DNA of 18,741 nucleotides from Dehalococcoidia bacterium. GTDB taxonomy: Bacteria; Chloroflexota; Dehalococcoidia; Plut-88900. The notes beneath the pieces were generated by a model, which did not search any database, was not told the origin of the DNA, and saw nothing but the letters and a program-made list of their open reading frames with translations. A program made the position numbers and the translations under genes. Positions 1 to 7,081 of this stretch are shown piece by piece (positions within the stretch are counted from its first letter, which is position 1; every line of letters begins with the position of its first letter). The stretch covers positions 1 to 18,741 of the forward strand of contig JAAXHX010000161.1 in the NCBI GenBank assembly GCA_012270635.1, in the 5' to 3' direction.

Positions 1-830
1 TCGAGCCTGTCAACGCCGAGGAGGATCTTGTGGTTCCTGGAGAAGTCCTCCAGGAACTCGCCGACGGGTGACGGGTCCCTGTTCAGCGCCATCTCGCGGA
101 AGGCCTGGGCGTCGGCGCTAACCGGATAGGAGCGCACCTTCAGGGTGCGGCCCCGGTGATGAACGGTATCGCCGATGAGCACGGCTCCGAGCTCGTCCCC
201 CAGCGACTCCTGGAGGTTGTGGGCGTACTTGCGGGTCTGGAGACCGGCGAGGTCGTAGTCGAAGAGACGGGTCAGGAGCTTTCGGGCCCAGGGGAGGATG
301 CCGAAGATCTCGGGGGGAGGGAAGGGGCTGTGAAGGAAGAAGCCCGTCTTGCCCGCCCACCCGAGCTTCCTGAGCTCGCGCCCGAGGGGGAAGAGATGGT
401 AGTCGTGGACCCAGACCAGGTCGTTGGGGCGGAGGAGATCTATGAGAGAGGCGGCGTACTTGCGGTTGACGCTCCGGTAGATGCGGTAGCTCTCGTGGCG
501 GATGGTGGCCTTGTCGGGGAAGGAGTGGAGGAGGGGCCACAGGGTGCGGTTGGAGAAGACGGTATAGAAGTGCTCGACTTCCTCACGGGATAGGGAGACG
601 GAGGCGAGGCGGATGCCCTCAACCTCGGAGATGGAGGGCGGGGCGGCGCTCTTTTGACCGTCGGGCTGGCCGTCCCAACCCATCCAGACGCCGCCCCGGC
701 TTTCGAGGGCCGGGCGAAGGGCGCTGACCAGCCCACCGACGGGGAGGTTGCGCCTCTCCTCCACGCTGGAGGGCGCGGACACGGCGGGGGCCCTGTTGGA
801 GACAACTACTACCCGGCCTTCGCCAGCCAT
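1..830 (-). CDS. otsA: Trehalose-6-phosphate synthase (OtsA, GT20), 3' end cut by window
   Basis: Makes trehalose 6-phosphate from a nucleotide-sugar glucose donor and glucose 6-phosphate in the cytoplasm. The first 276 residues are visible, reading from ATG at 830 out through position 1; E. coli OtsA has about 474 residues, so the C-terminal donor-binding domain lies outside. Family motifs appear in order: VVVSNRAP (residues 7-15), the VGGL loop (31-34), WMGWDG (49-54), LWPLLH (97-102), WVHDYHL (140-146), HSPFPPPEIF (167-176), DYDLAGLQTRKYA, and LGVDRL at the window edge, which corresponds to the family's LGVERLDYTKG. No clear Shine-Dalgarno sequence precedes the ATG. A HAD hydrolase lies 113 bp upstream on the same strand. 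Identification is firm; the exact donor (UDP- or GDP-glucose) cannot be told. Confidence 0.93.
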   Translation of the reverse strand, partial: MAGEGRVVVVSNRAPAVSAPSSVEERRNLPVGGLVSALRPALESRGGVWMGWDGQPDGQKSAAPPSISEVEGIRLASVSLSREEVEHFYTVFSNRTLWPLLHSFPDKATIRHESYRIYRSVNRKYAASLIDLLRPNDLVWVHDYHLFPLGRELRKLGWAGKTGFFLHSPFPPPEIFGILPWARKLLTRLFDYDLAGLQTRKYAHNLQESLGDELGAVLIGDTVHHRGRTLKVRSYPVSADAQAFREMALNRDPSPVGEFLEDFSRNHKILLGVDRL

Positions 831-943
831 TAAATAACCGTCCCGCCCCGAGACAGCGGCGAGACCAGGCACTGGAACGCGGCCGTGGCTCGGGCCTTAG
901 TTCTGAATATACTGTAGGTTAGGAAAAGGCGAGGCGCAAGGGG

Positions 944-1648
944 TCAAGGACGGGGAAGCAGCAGGTCGGGGACCTCGGAGAGGGCGCAGATTACAGTGCA
1001 GTCCTGCTTGCCGGCCTGGCCAGTCCTGTCGATGAGCACCGGTTCGATGCCTGCGGCCCGGGCCCCGGTCACGTCCGAGTAGTACTGGTCGCCGACGTGC
1101 AAGGCCTCGGGGGCGGCGACCCCGGCCTTGGACAGGGCGATTTCGAAGATCCGAGGGTGGGGCTTTTCGGAGCCCGCCTCCTTGGAGGTGACCCAAAAGT
1201 CGAGGCAATCGCTGAGGCCCAGCCGTCGGCAGGTGCGCTGAAGATCGGAGTAGATGTTGGTGATCATCCCAACGACGAAACCGGCGGACTTCAGGTCACG
1301 GATGCAGGGAAGGGCGTCGTCATACAGGGCCAGGTGGTAGGGGATGGCGCGTATGGCCTGGAATATCTCTCCGGCCAGGGACAGGGGCGCTTCGACGCCC
1401 GAGCCGTGGAGGATGATGCGCTCGTACTTGGCGAAGAAGTCCCGTTGCTCCTGCTCGGTGCGCTTGGCCAGGTGGAGCTTGGCGTTTTCTCGGCCCATGA
1501 AGTCGTCGGCGGCGGCGTATCCCCGGACAATGCCTTCCTGGGTAACCCGGATGCCGTACTCGGCGCAGACGCGCTGCTGGAGGGCCTCACGGGGCGGGTC
1601 GAAGCGCGCGAGGGTGTTGTAGAGGTCGAAGAATACGGCCTTGACCAT
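944..1648 (-). CDS. HAD superfamily subfamily IA hydrolase
   Basis: Predicted cytoplasmic phosphatase of 234 residues. All four HAD motifs are present: motif I FFDLYNT (nucleophile D8; Y10 where many relatives have D), motif II MITN (T130), motif III lysine K162 in SEKPHP, and motif IV GDQYYSD (D187, D192). Residues 15-110 form the helical cap expected of subfamily IA. I chose ATG 1648 because FFDLYNT then begins at residue 6 as usual; an in-frame start at 1708 would add 20 unrelated residues. A GAGGAG stretch lies about 15 nt upstream. It precedes otsA on the same strand, so it may act on a sugar phosphate, but it is not OtsB-type, which is a different HAD subclass with another cap. Substrate unknown; YjjG-like nucleotidase and phosphoglycolate-phosphatase-like roles are alternatives. 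Confidence 0.85.
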   Translation of the reverse strand: MVKAVFFDLYNTLARFDPPREALQQRVCAEYGIRVTQEGIVRGYAAADDFMGRENAKLHLAKRTEQEQRDFFAKYERIILHGSGVEAPLSLAGEIFQAIRAIPYHLALYDDALPCIRDLKSAGFVVGMITNIYSDLQRTCRRLGLSDCLDFWVTSKEAGSEKPHPRIFEIALSKAGVAAPEALHVGDQYYSDVTGARAAGIEPVLIDRTGQAGKQDCTVICALSEVPDLLLPRP

Positions 1649-1715
1649 GGGGGCTCTCTTGGCTCCTCGGAAGGGACGAGGGCTGAAAATGCAACGGTGA
1701 GTATACAACGCTGGC

Positions 1716-1721
1716 TATAAT
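1716..1721 (+). promoter_or_regulatory. Perfect TATAAT -10 box overlapping the comF start codon
   Basis: TATAAT occupies 1716-1721 and its last two bases are the A and T of the only upstream ATG of the comF frame (1720). No convincing -35 box lies 15-19 bp upstream. If this is a working -10 element, transcription would begin near 1728, downstream of that ATG. It may be chance. Confidence 0.35.
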
Positions 1722-2475
1722 GGGGAGTCGGGCCCAGGGGGCCCGATCAGTCAAGCAAGAGGGCATCATCAACCTTTCAAAGGCAATTTCGCGGGCGAGG
1801 GACTCTTTCCTGGACCTGCTCTTTCCCCGCCGATGCGTGGCTTGCGACAGGCTCGGGGAGTTCATCTGCCCGGAGTGCGAGTCCGGTATGCCGGTGATCG
1901 GGGCGCCGCGGTGTCACAGGTGCGGGAACCCGGGGTCGAGCCCCTGCCTCTGCATCGCCGAAGGAACGCGCATCTGGCCGTTGGACGGGATGAGGTCGGC
2001 TTTTCTGTTCGAAAGCCCGGTGAGGGAGGCGATCCTGGCGCTGAAGTACGCCAACCTGCGGTCGGTGGGGAGGGCGTTGTCGGGATACGCGGCGGAGATG
2101 CTGACGAAAGACAACCTGGACTTCGACGTGCTGGTCCCCGTTCCGCTGCACGGGCGCAGGCTGCGGCAGAGGGGCTACAACCAGTCCCAGATCATAGCGG
2201 GTCACCTGGGCAAGGAGCTGGGAATCGAAGTGGAGAGCCGACTGCTGAGGCGGATCACGCATGCCGGGCCCCAGGCCCGGGCGGCGACCGCGGACGAGAG
2301 ACGGGCCAACGTGGCCCGGGCCTTTCAATGTGGACCGGGTAGCCTGGAGGGGCGGAAGATTGCGCTGATCGACGACGTTACGACGACGGGGGCGACGCTG
2401 AGGGCCTGCGCCTCCGCCCTTAAAAGAGCCGGTGCAGGCGAGGTGTGGGGCGTCACGGTGGCGAGGGAGCTGTAG
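1720..2475 (+). CDS. comF: ComF family phosphoribosyltransferase-like protein
   Basis: Predicted 251-residue ComF/GntX-type protein. These consist of an N-terminal zinc-binding segment and a type I phosphoribosyltransferase fold, and are linked in some bacteria to DNA uptake, though the biochemical role is uncertain. Seen here: cysteine pairs CVAC (39/42), CPEC (50/53), CHRC (65/68) and CLC (76/78); the conserved VPVPLHGRRLRQRGYNQS block; THAGPQARAATADERRANV; and the PRPP-binding loop IALIDDVTTTGATL near residues 212-225. ATG 1720 is the only ATG, GTG or TTG before the first zinc cysteine, but relatives usually begin close to the LLFPRRC segment, so the first 15-20 residues may not be translated. 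A TATAAT box overlaps this ATG and a hairpin follows it. Likely co-transcribed with the gene 10 bp downstream. Confidence 0.88.
   Translation: MGSRAQGARSVKQEGIINLSKAISRARDSFLDLLFPRRCVACDRLGEFICPECESGMPVIGAPRCHRCGNPGSSPCLCIAEGTRIWPLDGMRSAFLFESPVREAILALKYANLRSVGRALSGYAAEMLTKDNLDFDVLVPVPLHGRRLRQRGYNQSQIIAGHLGKELGIEVESRLLRRITHAGPQARAATADERRANVARAFQCGPGSLEGRKIALIDDVTTTGATLRACASALKRAGAGEVWGVTVAREL
1728..1746 (+). repeat. Perfect 8-bp GC-rich inverted repeat (hairpin) near comF 5' end
   Basis: TCGGGCCC and GGGCCCGA are separated by three bases (AGG). The left arm starts at 1728, about where a transcript driven by the TATAAT at 1716 would start, so the RNA could carry a stable 5' hairpin. No T run follows, so it is not a classical terminator. 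Confidence 0.5.
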
Positions 2476-2485
2476 GGAAGACGGC

Positions 2486-3682
2486 ATGGGAAAGTCGGTG
2501 TTCGTGACCTTTGTCGGGGGGTGGGGGGAGAGCGGCCCGGAGCGGGCCCTGGCGTTGGCGCAGGGGGCGATAGCACTGGACAACCTGGCTAAGGCGGTGG
2601 GGTGCGGGGGGTTTGACAGGCACGTTATGGTCACGGACGAACCTGAATTGCTCGACATAAAGCTATCGGGGGTGGAGGTGGAAAGGTCCCCTACACCCTT
2701 CCATTTCGGGCGGTGTCTTCAGGACGTGCTGCGGAGGCACGATGCAGAGCGGGCTTGCTGCCTGGGGGGAGGATCGATGCCCCTGGCGCCGGAGTCGCTG
2801 TTCGGGGAGGTGGCCCAAAGGCTCAGCGAGAGCTCCGATACCGTGATCGCCAACAACCTGTACTCCGGCGACATGACGGCGTTCACGCCCGCGGCGGCCC
2901 TGGAGTGCATAGCGTTGCCGGAGATCGACAATCCTCTACCCCGATTGCTGAGGGACCAGGGAGGTCTAACCGCCGTGGCCCTGGACAAGAGCATCGAGAC
3001 GCTGATGGACGTGGACACCCCCACGGACCTCGCCGTGCTGTCGCTCTACCCTCGCTCGCCCGAGAGCATCAAGCAAGCGGTGACCGCCACGGAATTGCAG
3101 CGGGGCCAACTGAGGAGGGCGATAGCCTGCTTCACGGACAAGGACGCGCGGGTCACGGTCGGGGGGCGGGTGGGGAGCTTCGTGTGGTCGAGGCTGGAGA
3201 CGGACACCGCGTGCCGGTGCAGGGTGATTTCGGAGGGGCGGGGGATGCGGGCCGAGGGGCCATGTGGGGCCGGACGCTCGGTCCTGGGCTACCTGCTTGA
3301 CTCGTCGGGGGTGAGCGGGTTCTTCGACAGGTTGGCCGAAATGGGGGACGCGGCGTTCATCGATACGCGGGTGATCTTCAATCACTTCGGGAAGGCGTTC
3401 CCAGCGTCGGACAGGTTCCATTCGGACATGCTGGAATGGAAGTCGGTGGCCGACCCGTGGCTGAGGGAGTTCACCCAAGGGGCGAGGGAGGCGACGATCC
3501 CGGTGGTGTTGGGAGGGCACTCCCTGGTGTCGGGGGGAATGCTGGCCCTGATAGACGCGGCTTGGGGGGGGTTGGTTAGAAGGGACGACAAAGCATTGTG
3601 GCAGGGGATCAGCGCGCAACCGGGGTCGCTTACTGAGCGGGCTTGTCAGCGTTGTACTCCACCACCATCACCACCTTGGTGA
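2486..3682 (+). CDS. Uncharacterised protein with MobA/IspD-like nucleotidyltransferase-type N-terminal half
   Basis: Not a family I can name. The 398-residue protein starts at ATG 2486, 10 bp after comF, behind GGGAAG. The N-terminal 190 residues resemble a GT-A/nucleotidyltransferase fold: an opening beta strand (FVTF, 5-9), an LGGGSMPL segment (93-100) where relatives place a sugar-nucleotide or metal loop, and MDVDTPTDL (174-182), very like the DIDTPEDL close of MobA- and IspD-type enzymes. The usual N-terminal LAAGxGxRMG loop is absent, so true nucleotidyl transfer is doubtful. Residues 200-398 match nothing I know; they contain GRVGSFVW and the segment SGFFDRLAEMGDAAFIDTRV. The last 14 or so residues (RACQRC, then proline-rich) are encoded in DNA shared with the convergent gene at 3630-4865 and look non-native. 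Confidence 0.6.
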   Translation: MGKSVFVTFVGGWGESGPERALALAQGAIALDNLAKAVGCGGFDRHVMVTDEPELLDIKLSGVEVERSPTPFHFGRCLQDVLRRHDAERACCLGGGSMPLAPESLFGEVAQRLSESSDTVIANNLYSGDMTAFTPAAALECIALPEIDNPLPRLLRDQGGLTAVALDKSIETLMDVDTPTDLAVLSLYPRSPESIKQAVTATELQRGQLRRAIACFTDKDARVTVGGRVGSFVWSRLETDTACRCRVISEGRGMRAEGPCGAGRSVLGYLLDSSGVSGFFDRLAEMGDAAFIDTRVIFNHFGKAFPASDRFHSDMLEWKSVADPWLREFTQGAREATIPVVLGGHSLVSGGMLALIDAAWGGLVRRDDKALWQGISAQPGSLTERACQRCTPPPSPPW

Positions 3683-4865
3683 GATTCATGCGCCCTCCCG
3701 ACGTTGGGCCGTTTACCCTAATCTCCGCGTCATTGAGACTTCCGGACAAACCGTCGGTTATCGCAGTGCCGGAGATCCGCACGTACGGATAGTCCGTTCC
3801 CACTATCTGATTCCCTGACATTGTCGCAAGTTCATCACTGCCCGAATACACGACGAAGCTGTATTGCTCCGGCTGCAACGTCCCTATAGCGGCGGCCACG
3901 GTCACCTCAAAGCGCACGTCAGTAACCGTTCCGGGGACGGCGTCGGCCCCCACCGTGAAGCCCAGGCGCACCGCGCCGCCATTGAATAGGAGCAACTTGG
4001 ATGAGTCGCCGTCATGGTAGGGTTCGTCCAGGCACTCCCAGAGTTCGGTGCACCCCGTCGGAACCATAAAGCCCCCGGCGTGGGCCGCCGAAGTCGGGTA
4101 GAAGTAGGCCGTCTCGATGACCGGGACGGGGGTGGGGGTAGCGATGGGTGCGGTTACGGTGTTTTTCTCACCGAACCCTGAGTACGTCTCCTCAACTTGT
4201 TCAATCACCTTGGGAGTGGGTGTAGGCATAGGAGTTCCCGATGCGGCTTGCGCCGGCGCAGGCTGGGAATCACTGGTTGCCAATACAACAGTAGTCAGGC
4301 CCTTCACCGGCCGACCAGTTTCGTCAACGGTTAGCTGTCGCTTTATGATTTCATCCTCCAAGTTGCTGATCTCTTCCCACTCAATGAGGCGTTCTGAAGG
4401 TGGATCATCTCCGGTGCTGGGCGACGCCTGTGCTGATGTATCTTCTACTGGAAAGCAGGGGTAGGGGATGTCAGGGACTGTGTCAGCCCAAAAGATTTGC
4501 CAGTCTCCATAAGTATCAAGGTCATCGGGGGAAGCGCTACCGCGAAAATACCACACACCATCCTTAACTATGAATTCTCCCTTGCCTGCGAAGTTTCCGT
4601 CGTTGTCATATGCCATTGAGACTGATCGAAAATCATCGCCAGAATATTCATAATTATGTGTAACAGTTCCCTGCTCGAACGTGGATATCATCACCGCATC
4701 GTAATCCTCCTCCTCCACCAGCTTGTCACATGCCTGCTTGACGATCTCGGCGGCACTTAACGCAGGGGGATCACCGGGAGTCAGCAGGGCCCAGACTGCA
4801 AGGACTATACCCACTGATAGGGCCAAAGGGATGGACCACAGCAATATGCGCATCGCTCTCGGCAT
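3630..4865 (-). CDS. Membrane-anchored surface protein with Pro-Thr linkers, function unknown
   Basis: Predicted 411-residue extracytoplasmic protein held by one N-terminal membrane segment (about 6-28: ILLWSIPLALSVGIVLAVWALL after PRAMR). No lipobox cysteine follows. Residues 35-200 form a first domain with alternating beta-like segments and VDETGRPVKG near its end, a pattern seen in LolA/LppX-like folds, though this is weak. Two linkers, PMPTPTP (212-218) and ATPTPVPV (242-249), lead to a beta-rich C-terminal domain (250-411). Start choice: ATG 4865 has a perfect GGAGGT six bases upstream and shares one base with the previous gene's TAA (TAATG), indicating translational coupling; an in-frame TTG at 4880 is less likely. 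GC is clearly lower than in flanking genes, especially in the N-terminal half. The 3' end overlaps the convergent gene by 53 bp. Confidence 0.72.
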   Translation of the reverse strand: MPRAMRILLWSIPLALSVGIVLAVWALLTPGDPPALSAAEIVKQACDKLVEEEDYDAVMISTFEQGTVTHNYEYSGDDFRSVSMAYDNDGNFAGKGEFIVKDGVWYFRGSASPDDLDTYGDWQIFWADTVPDIPYPCFPVEDTSAQASPSTGDDPPSERLIEWEEISNLEDEIIKRQLTVDETGRPVKGLTTVVLATSDSQPAPAQAASGTPMPTPTPKVIEQVEETYSGFGEKNTVTAPIATPTPVPVIETAYFYPTSAAHAGGFMVPTGCTELWECLDEPYHDGDSSKLLLFNGGAVRLGFTVGADAVPGTVTDVRFEVTVAAAIGTLQPEQYSFVVYSGSDELATMSGNQIVGTDYPYVRISGTAITDGLSGSLNDAEIRVNGPTSGGRMNLTKVVMVVEYNADKPAQ

Positions 4866-5287
4866 TACCGCACCTCCCAAAAATAGATCTTATCGTCAAT
4901 AATCTGGTCAACTACATCCCTGGCATTAGGCAAATCCACTGCAAGTTCTTGGGTAATCTCATCCGCGTATTGTTCACTGCATTCATCGGCTTCTTCGAGC
5001 TCCAACAAGAGGACCATGCTGATTTCCATTAAAGCGCCTAGCGGACCCCTGACTCGAAAGCTCACGTATTTGAAGTCAGAAGGGTCACGGTTAATGGCGC
5101 AAATTTCCGGCATGCGTCGGCGGTCCGTGATACGGGTTGCCGTGGTACTGCTCGTTATTTCGTCAATGGTATGTGTTCCCGAAGCCGTAACTACCGCTCG
5201 CTTGAGATGGGCCAAGGAGAGTTCGACCGGTTCCGTCTCGGTGTAGCCCGCCCTGCAATAGGAACATGACAGCGGGATCGGGGCCAT
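4865..5287 (-). CDS. Hypothetical 140-residue protein
   Basis: Not recognised. It opens with a CSYC pair (residues 8-11), which could bind metal or form a disulfide; the middle has basic and Thr/Ser-rich stretches (TSSTTATRITDRRR) and the C-terminal third is acidic (ELEEADECSEQYADE, then VVDQIIDDKIYFWEVR). No signal peptide or long membrane segment is visible, although PLGALMEISMVLLLE is moderately hydrophobic. It sits between a small membrane-protein gene (stop 15 bp upstream) and the surface-protein gene (one-base overlap), so all three are probably one transcript. ATG 5287 lacks an obvious Shine-Dalgarno sequence. Reality is supported by this spacing rather than by homology. Confidence 0.55.
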   Translation of the reverse strand: MAPIPLSCSYCRAGYTETEPVELSLAHLKRAVVTASGTHTIDEITSSTTATRITDRRRMPEICAINRDPSDFKYVSFRVRGPLGALMEISMVLLLELEEADECSEQYADEITQELAVDLPNARDVVDQIIDDKIYFWEVR

Positions 5288-5302
5288 AGCCGTGTAAGGG
5301 CG

Positions 5303-5443
5303 CTAGGGGCACGCTACGCTAGTATCCTCTTCCTCGTCGTGGGATTCGGCCAGGATGCCGGTTCCAATGAGCGCCGCCAGCGTGAGAATCCCCGCACCGA
5401 GAGTGAGTACAGCGCCCTGATGATATGACCCTTCATGTGTCAC
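5303..5443 (-). CDS. Small (46-residue) single-pass membrane protein
   Basis: A short ORF from GTG 5443 to TAG 5303. The product has a polar start (VTHEGSYHQ), one strongly hydrophobic span (about residues 10-32: GAVLTLGAGILTLAALIGTGILA), then an acidic tail ESHDEEED ending SVACP. Charge distribution and span length are what a small single-pass membrane protein would show, and a random frame in GC-rich DNA would rarely give it. A promoter with near-consensus boxes lies about 20 bp upstream on the same strand, and the next gene starts 15 bp after its stop, so it is likely the first gene of a three-gene operon. The Shine-Dalgarno is weak (CGGGA). Family unknown; too short for many automatic gene callers. 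Confidence 0.5.
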   Translation of the reverse strand: MTHEGSYHQGAVLTLGAGILTLAALIGTGILAESHDEEEDTSVACP

Positions 5444-5472
5444 ATCCCGATTGATACGCCGACGCGGAGAAT

Positions 5473-5500
5473 ATCATACCGCCACCGTGAGCGCCGTCAA
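5473..5500 (-). promoter_or_regulatory. Promoter of the three-gene minus-strand cassette
   Basis: Read on the minus strand: -35 TTGACG (5495-5500), 16-bp spacer, -10 TATGAT (5473-5478), each 5 of 6 to the sigma-70-type consensus. The predicted transcript start, near 5466, leaves about 20 nt before the GTG start of the small membrane-protein gene. Confidence 0.6.
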
Positions 5501-5595
5501 ACTATCGCCAACCAGGACCCGAGCGTAACGCCAAGCACAACCCGGAAGCCGAGACCAGGCTATCCGCCTCATCATCCACGAGGTTAGAATTTCAA

Positions 5596-5624
5596 TTGAC
5601 GGGCCTTCGAGGGTGAGATAGACT
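5596..5624 (+). promoter_or_regulatory. Possible glyA promoter
   Basis: TTGACG (5596-5601), 17-bp spacer, TAGACT (5619-5624). The -35 matches 5 of 6 and the -10 only 4 of 6. It would give glyA an untranslated leader of about 130 nt. Confidence 0.4.
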
Positions 5625-5689
5625 TTAGTCCAGATTGAAAGAGACAAGGGCCCTGCGGAGCAGGCCGCGACCATAGCTTTAGACCATGT

Positions 5690-5713
5690 AGGCACTATCT
5701 TTGTGAAGTGCCT
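5690..5713 (+). repeat. Inverted repeat in the glyA leader
   Basis: AGGCACT (5690-5696) and AGTGCCT (5707-5713) pair perfectly around a 10-base loop and are followed by TATTTC. The tract is too short in T for a confident intrinsic terminator, but the place, about 50 bp before the glyA start, would suit an attenuator or a site bound by a regulator. Confidence 0.4.
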
Positions 5714-5762
5714 TATTTCATAGAAGCGGCCGCCCGCCAACGGCCTGGAAGCAGAGGGTAAA

Positions 5763-7007
5763 ATGACCACTCTATTGGAGCAGGACGCCGAGATAAAGCG
5801 GATAATCGATGCGGAGGCGGAGCGGCAGAAGCGGAAGATAGTGCTGATCGCCTCGGAGAACTACGCCAGCAAGGCGGTGCTGGAGGCGCAGGGCTCGGTC
5901 CTGACCAACAAGTACGCCGAGGGCTATCCTGGCCGGAGGTATTACGGCGGATGCGAGTTCGTCGACCAGGCCGAGACCCTGGCCATCGAAAGGGCGAAGG
6001 AGCTCTTCGGGGCCGAGCACGTGAACGTACAGCCTCACAGCGGGGCCCAGGCGAACATGGGCGTCTACTTCTCGCTGCTGGAGCCCGGCGACACGGTGAT
6101 GGGGCTGCGGCTGGACCAGGGCGGGCACCTGACTCACGGGAGCCCCGTCAATTTCTCGGGGCGGTACTACAACTTCGTGTCTTATGGCGTGGACCCGGAC
6201 ACCGAGCTCATAGACTACGACGAGGTGGACAGGCTGGCCCGGGAGCACAGGCCCAAGATCATCGTGGCGGGGGCCACGGCGTACCCCCGAGTGATCGACT
6301 TCGCGAGGTTCCGGCAGATCGCCGATGAGGTCGGGGCCCTGCTGATGGTGGACATGGCCCACATCGCTGGGCTGGTGGCCGCCGGGGTGCACCCCTCGTG
6401 CGTCCCTCATGCGCAGATAGTGACCACCACCACCCATAAGACGCTGCGAGGGCCGAGGGGGGCGATGATCCTGTGCAACAAGGACCTGGCCGGCTCCATT
6501 GACAAGGGAGTCTTTCCCCGGATGCAGGGCGGGCCGTTCATGCACGCCATCGCGGCCAAGGCGGTGGCCTTCGGGGAGGCCCTGAGGCCCGAGTTCAAAG
6601 AGTACCAACAGTCGGTCGTGGATAATGCGCGCATCCTGGCTAACCAGCTGCAGGAGCTGGGCTTCCGCATCGTGTCGGGGGGGACGGACACGCACCTGAT
6701 GCTGGTGGACGTGTCGGCGCTGGGCCTCACGGGCAAGGAGGCGGAGGAGGCGCTGGACGCGGTGAACATCACGGCCAACAAGAACGCCATACCCAACGAC
6801 CCCCGGCCGCCCAGGATTACGAGCGGGTTGCGGGTCGGGACGCCGGCGGTGACCAGCCGGGGCTTCGGGCCCGACGAAATGGCGGAGATCGCACGGCTGA
6901 TGCACCGGATGGTGACTAACATAGACGACGAGAGGGTCAAGGCGGAAGTCACGGACGCCGTCGGAGAGCTGACGGCCCGGTTCCCGGTACCGGGGATCGA
7001 CTACTAG
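5763..7007 (+). CDS. glyA: Serine hydroxymethyltransferase
   Basis: PLP enzyme that interconverts serine and glycine while loading tetrahydrofolate with a one-carbon unit. The 414-residue length is normal. Conserved segments: IASENYAS (29-36), [14 protein letters not shown] (55-68), PHSGAQAN (91-98), GGHLTHG (120-126), VDMAHIAGL (196-204), the PLP-lysine segment [13 protein letters not shown] with K226, [15 protein letters not shown], and the C-terminal [12 protein letters not shown] 5763 follows GAGGG at good spacing. It stands alone, with the rpsF promoter beginning soon after its stop. Nothing suggests loss of function. Confidence 0.97.
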   Translation: MTTLLEQDAEIKRIIDAEAERQKRKIVLIASENYASKAVLEAQGSVLTNKYAEGYPGRRYYGGCEFVDQAETLAIERAKELFGAEHVNVQPHSGAQANMGVYFSLLEPGDTVMGLRLDQGGHLTHGSPVNFSGRYYNFVSYGVDPDTELIDYDEVDRLAREHRPKIIVAGATAYPRVIDFARFRQIADEVGALLMVDMAHIAGLVAAGVHPSCVPHAQIVTTTTHKTLRGPRGAMILCNKDLAGSIDKGVFPRMQGGPFMHAIAAKAVAFGEALRPEFKEYQQSVVDNARILANQLQELGFRIVSGGTDTHLMLVDVSALGLTGKEAEEALDAVNITANKNAIPNDPRPPRITSGLRVGTPAVTSRGFGPDEMAEIARLMHRMVTNIDDERVKAEVTDAVGELTARFPVPGIDY

Positions 7008-7028
7008 GCGGGTGTACCGGGGGCGCTA

Positions 7029-7037
7029 TGCTATAAT
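7029..7037 (+). promoter_or_regulatory. Extended -10 promoter of the rpsF-ssb-rpsR operon
   Basis: TGCTATAAT, a perfect extended -10 element (TGnTATAAT), lies 22 bp after the glyA stop. No good -35 box is seen, which extended -10 promoters do not need. The predicted start near 7044 leaves about 38 nt before the rpsF start. Confidence 0.65.
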
Positions 7038-7081
7038 GCCCTCCGGTCAAAAACCGATTCAACAGGAGTGGGAGTTCGCCC

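Larger units (their letters stand above)
5444..5762. other. Intergenic region between cassette and glyA
   Basis: A 319-bp stretch with no supported gene. It holds the minus-strand promoter at 5473-5500, a weaker plus-strand promoter at 5596-5624, a CCTGC/GCAGG hairpin near 5652, and a 7-bp inverted repeat at 5690-5713 in the glyA leader. A 98-codon reading frame on the minus strand (5474-5770) has no recognisable features, overlaps both promoters and the glyA ribosome-binding site, and was not accepted. Confidence 0.6.

Noticed and set aside
906..911. TATATT on the minus strand upstream of otsA
   Set aside because: An isolated -10-like hexamer without a matching -35 box; AT-rich hexamers occur by chance in intergenic DNA.
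5474..5770. 98-codon reading frame on the minus strand upstream of glyA
   Set aside because: No recognisable motif; it runs across the glyA ribosome-binding site and both intergenic promoters, and its composition looks like non-coding sequence.
5772..6905. 377-codon frame opposite glyA
   Set aside because: Antisense shadow of a highly conserved gene in GC-rich DNA; no domain features.
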